DNA of 64,000 nt from CAWBOV01 sp963790525 (GTDB lineage: Bacteria; Actinomycetota; Actinomycetes; Mycobacteriales; Jatrophihabitantaceae). The DNA lies in the NCBI GenBank assembly GCA_963790525.1, contig CAWBOV010000002.1, positions 186,001 through 250,000 of the forward strand, given 5' to 3'. The notes under the pieces are model-generated. The model made no database searches. It saw only the letters and a list, made by a program, of their open reading frames with translations, and was not told the DNA's origin. This document shows positions 60,725 to 64,000 of the stretch, in pieces; positions within the stretch are counted from its first letter, which is position 1; each line of letters starts with the position of its first letter. The translations under genes were made by a program, and so were the position numbers.

Positions 60725-61902
60725 CGGGGAACGGCCTGGTCGTGATCGGCAGCGGTCCGACCGGGATCTCGGCCGCGGTCGCCTACCGGGAGGCCGGCGG
60801 CACGGGCCCGGTGCGGGTGGTCGGAGCGGACACGCACCAGCCCTACGAACGTCCGCCGCTGTCGAAGGGCTACCTGCGTGGCGAGAGCGAGGCGTCCGAG
60901 GCGGCGCTGCACCCGCCGGAGTTCTACGCCGAGCGCGGGATCGAACTGCGGCTGGACGAGTCGGTCGAGGCGCTGGCGCCCGCCGCGCGCGAGGTCATGC
61001 TGGCCTCGGGCGGGAGGTTGTCCTACGACTGCTGCGTGATCGCGACGGGGGCAGACCCGATCCTGCCGTCGATACCGGGTGCGGACGGCGAGAACGTCTA
61101 CCTGCTGCGCGCGCTGGCACAGGCCCGCGCGCTCCGGGAACGCCTGGCCGGCGCGGGCAGCGCGGTGGTCGTCGGCTCGGGCTTCATCGGCTGCGAGGCC
61201 GCGGTGTCCCTGGCCGCCTGCGGGCTGCACGTGACCCTGATCAGCAGCGAATCACTGCCACAGCGCGCCCGGCTCGGCGATCGCGTGGCCCGGCGCCTGG
61301 CCCGGTGGCTGCGCCAGGACGGCGTCGAGCTCCTCCTCGGTGACGAGGTGCTGGCCGTCGATCACACGGTCGGCGGGGTCGTGATCCGCTCGCGATGCGG
61401 TGCACGGGTCGCCGCCGACGTCGCGCTGTTCGCGACCGGGGTGCACCCGCGCGCGGAGCTGGCGCGGACGGCGGGGCTCACGATCGCCCACGACCGCATC
61501 GCGGTGGATGCCGGCATGCGCACCAGCGCACCGCAGGTGTTCGCCGGCGGTGACGTCGCGTTCGCCCACAACGACGCGGCCGGACGCCCCCTGGCTGTCG
61601 AGCACTGGGGCGATGCCCTGGCGATGGGCGAGATCGCGGGAGCCAACGCCGCGGGACAGGACAGGGCGTGGTCATCGGTGCCGGGGTTCTGGTCCGAGAT
61701 CGGCCCGCGCATCCTCAAGTACAGCGCCTGGGGCGACGGTTTCGACGACGTCGTCTTCCGATCCCGACCGGGCGGCAGCTTCACCGCGTGGTACCTCACC
61801 GAGGGACGCACCGTCGGGGTGCTCACCCATCGCGCGGACGACGATTACGAGCTCGGTGCCGACCTGATCGCGCGCGGAGCCCCGGCGCCGGCGCCGGCCT
61901 GA
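60721..61902 (+). CDS. FAD-dependent oxidoreductase (ferredoxin reductase type)
   Basis: 393-aa pyridine nucleotide-disulfide oxidoreductase of the ferredoxin/rubredoxin reductase type. FAD motif LVVIGSGPTGISAAVAYREA, YERPPLSKGYLRGE (typical of ferredoxin reductases of mono/dioxygenases), NAD motif SAVVVGSGFIGCEAAVSLAA, and VFAGGDVAF near the C-terminus. It transfers electrons from NAD(P)H to a ferredoxin or similar partner not seen here. The 3' end overlaps the convergent glycosyltransferase gene by 58 bases. Confidence 0.88.
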   Translation: MTGNGLVVIGSGPTGISAAVAYREAGGTGPVRVVGADTHQPYERPPLSKGYLRGESEASEAALHPPEFYAERGIELRLDESVEALAPAAREVMLASGGRLSYDCCVIATGADPILPSIPGADGENVYLLRALAQARALRERLAGAGSAVVVGSGFIGCEAAVSLAACGLHVTLISSESLPQRARLGDRVARRLARWLRQDGVELLLGDEVLAVDHTVGGVVIRSRCGARVAADVALFATGVHPRAELARTAGLTIAHDRIAVDAGMRTSAPQVFAGGDVAFAHNDAAGRPLAVEHWGDALAMGEIAGANAAGQDRAWSSVPGFWSEIGPRILKYSAWGDGFDDVVFRSRPGGSFTAWYLTEGRTVGVLTHRADDDYELGADLIARGAPAPAPA

Positions 61903-62594
61903 CCGACGCCCAGCTCCACGCTCATCCGCTGCAGGTAGGAGGCGAATCCCGCCGGCGCCCGGCCGGTGAGCCGGCTGCTCGTCGCCACCGGGATCGAGTC
62001 GATGCGCGAGATCGCGAGCCCCTCGGCCTCCGCGGCCGCGGCGAGCTGCACGTCCTCGCCGGTGGCTATCGCCCGCCACCCGCCGAGGAGCCGGTAGGCG
62101 TCGGCGCGGATGCCGAGATTGGCGCCGTGCACGTGGCGGTGCCCACGCCCGCCCGGGTGCGCGCGCCGCCATTCCCGCGCGACCCGGACGTGCAGCCCGG
62201 GCCCCGGCACGACGGTCCCGAGCACCACGTGGTGCCCGGCGTCCGCCTCCGCGATCATGCCGGTGAGCCAGGTCGCCGGCACGACCGAGTCGGCGTCGGT
62301 GTTGGCCAGCCAGACCGCGGTCGGGTCGGACGGGGTCTGCGCGAGTACCAGGGCAGCTCCCGCAGCCCGGGCGGCGCCGACCTGTCCCGCGTCGACGGTC
62401 ACCGTCCTCACTCCGGCGAAGGTGGTGACGACCTCCCGCGTGCCGTCGGTGCACCGGTCGAGCACGACCACCACGTCCACCGCGATGCCGGACTCGGCGG
62501 CAACCTGGGCAGCAACCATCAACGACGACAGGCATTCACCGACATACAAGCGTTCATTGTGAGCGGGGATCACCACGCCGACGTGTTTGATCAT
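61845..62594 (-). CDS. Family 2 glycosyltransferase
   Basis: 249-aa GT2 enzyme: VGVVIPAHNERLYVGECLSS, VVVVLDRCTDGTREVV, TAVWLANTDADSVVPATWL (DxD-like metal site NTDAD), HVHGANLGIRADAYRLLGGW and GEDVQLAAAAEAEG (ED pair). No membrane helix. It overlaps the PIG-L gene stop by 4 bases and is last in a PIG-L/acyl-CoA dehydrogenase cluster, which suggests modification of a glycosylated small molecule. Confidence 0.88.
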   Translation of the reverse strand: MIKHVGVVIPAHNERLYVGECLSSLMVAAQVAAESGIAVDVVVVLDRCTDGTREVVTTFAGVRTVTVDAGQVGAARAAGAALVLAQTPSDPTAVWLANTDADSVVPATWLTGMIAEADAGHHVVLGTVVPGPGLHVRVAREWRRAHPGGRGHRHVHGANLGIRADAYRLLGGWRAIATGEDVQLAAAAEAEGLAISRIDSIPVATSSRLTGRAPAGFASYLQRMSVELGVGQAGAGAGAPRAIRSAPSS

Positions 62595-63368
62595 GCGCTG
62601 GGGCAGGTGATCAGGACCTCGAACGGGCGCCGGAAGTGGGCGAGCATCGATGCCGGCAGGATCGCTTCGTCACCCGGCAGCGGCGACAGTGCCCTGTGCT
62701 GACTGACGTAACAGTCCAGGGCTCGCTCCTTCGCCGAGCGCGCGGAATCGTCGAGCGGGAACAGGCGCATCTGCTGGTAGGGGGCATCCGCGACGTCGGC
62801 CCACTGCCACAACCAGATCGGGTACTCCCAGCGGGTGACGGACGCGCTCGTACCCGCCACGGCCGCGCGCCGCCTCTGCCGCTGCCGCGCAGGCCGCGTG
62901 GTCGGGATGGCGATCACCCGCCCACGGCGAGAGCAGCCAGACGGGGCCGGGTTCCCCCGCGATCCGTTCGGTCACCGCCTCCGCGACAGCCTCGACGTGA
63001 CTGTCGAGGTGCCCGTCCGGCAGCTCGAGGAAGCTCACGGTGATCCGCGGCGACAGCGCCCGCGCCGCGTCCAGCACCTCCGTCCGGCGCAGTTCGCGCA
63101 GGCGGTCGACGGAATGTGTGCGCGAGGCGGGATGCGACGCTGCGCCGTCACTCGCTATGACGATGTGCACGGGTGCGACCCGGGCTGCCATGGAGATCAG
63201 GCCGCCGGCGCCGAGGGATTCGTCGTCCGGATGCGCGGCGAGGACGAGGACGCTCCCGAGCCCGCCGGGAAGGCCGACGACCTCGCAGTCAGCGAGCGCC
63301 GGTGCGGTCGCCCAGACGTACTCGGGCGTGCCCGTATCACGATGATCGAAGGCCGGCTCGGCGGTCAC
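62591..63368 (-). pseudogene. PIG-L family deacetylase, one frame break
   Basis: About 258-aa LmbE/PIG-L deacetylase. The zinc-binding AHPDDESLGAGG motif lies near the N-terminus, HIVIASDGAASHPAS and SFLELPDGHLDSH follow, and the second metal motif is DRHPDHAACAAAA. One extra base near 62866-62871 shifts the frame; the C-terminal part continues AAVAGTSASVTRWEYPIWLW and ends FEVLITCPSA. These enzymes remove N-acetyl groups from sugars, as in mycothiol or antibiotic synthesis. GTG 63368 overlaps the upstream stop. Confidence 0.8.
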
Positions 63369-64000
63369 GGCCGGCCGTCCTCGCGGAGCAACCTGCCCAG
63401 CGCGGCCAGGTCGCGTTCGCCGTGGTGCTGGCGGACGTAGAGCGTCAAGTCCGCGACCCGTTGCGCGTGGAGCTCGTCGAACGCGAGTGGTGCAGGACCG
63501 AGCGCGTGCCCGACGTGGTGCAGCACGGTCTCGGCCGCCGAGGCGACCACGCTCCGCACCCGCAGCGCGAGCACCTCCCCCGCCCGCCCCGTGGCGGCGC
63601 CGGAGTCGACGAGTCGTGCGGCCTCGCGCAGCGCTGACTCGGCACCGTGCAGTGCCACGTCGACGGTTCCCAGATGCAGCGCGGCGATGTCCTGGGCAGG
63701 CCGGGTCCGCACCGCGGCGAGCAGCGCCTCGTACAGTGCCCGCGCGCCGCCGTACCAGCACGCCGCCACACCGAGACCGCCCCACGCGAAGCCTGGCCGC
63801 TCCAGGTACCAGCCGGGTTCGCCGATCGCCCGCGCTGGTGTGGCGTCGAAGTGAACCGGGGCGCTGGTGATCTGGCGCAGTCCATGCGCGACCCACCGCT
63901 CGGCCGGCTCGGCGCGGACCGAGTCCTGCCGCAGATCGACGGCGAACAGGCGGCGGTCCGTGCCGGCGCGCGCGGTCACCAGCGCGTGGTCCAGCAGGCC
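63365..64000 (-). CDS. Acyl-CoA dehydrogenase-like protein, N-terminus beyond the window
   Basis: The C-terminal 211 residues of a protein running off the right edge; reading continues in frame to base 64000 (GLLDHALVTARAGTDRRLFA). VDLRQDSVRAE, RAIGEPGWYLERPGFAWGG, ALHLGTVDVALHGAES and a C-terminal all-helical region resemble the acyl-CoA dehydrogenase fold. The catalytic residues cannot be judged from this part. With the PIG-L and GT2 genes it forms a minus-strand operon with GTGA-type overlaps, a gene set I recall seeing together in other actinobacteria. Confidence 0.7.
   Translation of the reverse strand, partial: GLLDHALVTARAGTDRRLFAVDLRQDSVRAEPAERWVAHGLRQITSAPVHFDATPARAIGEPGWYLERPGFAWGGLGVAACWYGGARALYEALLAAVRTRPAQDIAALHLGTVDVALHGAESALREAARLVDSGAATGRAGEVLALRVRSVVASAAETVLHHVGHALGPAPLAFDELHAQRVADLTLYVRQHHGERDLAALGRLLREDGRP

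Overview
The window is very GC-rich (roughly 70 percent or more by eye), with strong G/C third-position bias, many GTG starts, ATGA/GTGA gene overlaps, and actinobacterial markers: fbiC and F420 enzymes, HelD-type ATPase, DUF3516 helicase, DrrAB-type ABC exporter and kdpF-A-B-C-D-E order. It is an Actinomycetota chromosome segment. A Geodermatophilaceae-like host is possible but not proven. I see no rRNA, tRNA, prophage, insertion sequence or CRISPR array.

Layout. 0-11.7 kb: a small monooxygenase, DUF4126 protein, DUF3516 helicase, NlpC/P60 hydrolase, HelD-like ATPase, GH63-like glycosidase, sulfotransferase and beta-propeller hydrolase. 11.7-23.4 kb: a nine-gene minus-strand kdp potassium-uptake operon. 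It has two complete KdpD/KdpE pairs in tandem, two tiny membrane peptides (27 and 29 aa), and a promoter region with 11-bp-phased direct repeats that look like response-regulator operators. 23.4-30.7 kb: a 52-aa peptide plus a CxC-motif membrane protein, a methyltransferase, a glycosyltransferase / cytidylyltransferase-like / CDP-alcohol phosphotransferase module, another glycosyltransferase, an HExxH membrane protein and an AlkZ-like protein. 30.7-40 kb: moaA and moaD (molybdopterin synthesis) beside a form II CO dehydrogenase-like molybdenum hydroxylase cluster, MoxR-CoxE-XdhC-CoxS-CoxL-CoxM-CoxG.

40-48.6 kb: lipoprotein, phosphofructokinase and glucose-6-phosphate dehydrogenase (divergent pair), a MarR regulator, a 755-bp non-coding region, a DrrAB-like exporter and a K+ channel with two RCK domains. 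48.7-52.3 kb: a 921-aa DUF4157 (eCIS-core) protein with a zinc phospholipase-like motif, followed by an 800-bp modular repeat array. 52.3-64 kb: F420 genes (fbiC, npdG, an F420-dependent LLM enzyme), transporters, SRPBCC proteins, a flavin reductase, and a partial glycosyltransferase / PIG-L / acyl-CoA dehydrogenase cluster running off the right edge.

Most notable. (1) Between marR and the exporter, four hairpins share an invariant nine-base G-rich loop while their stems differ by compensatory changes. This is the best candidate for an undescribed RNA or nucleic-acid element. (2) The orphan DUF4157/phospholipase-like protein and its neighbouring array. (3) The duplicated KdpDE pair with its phased operator. 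About 21 apparent single-base frame breaks hit seven genes, mostly between 25.3 and 37.3 kb and densest at 33-35 kb. Intervening genes are intact, so sequence error is at least as likely as real decay.
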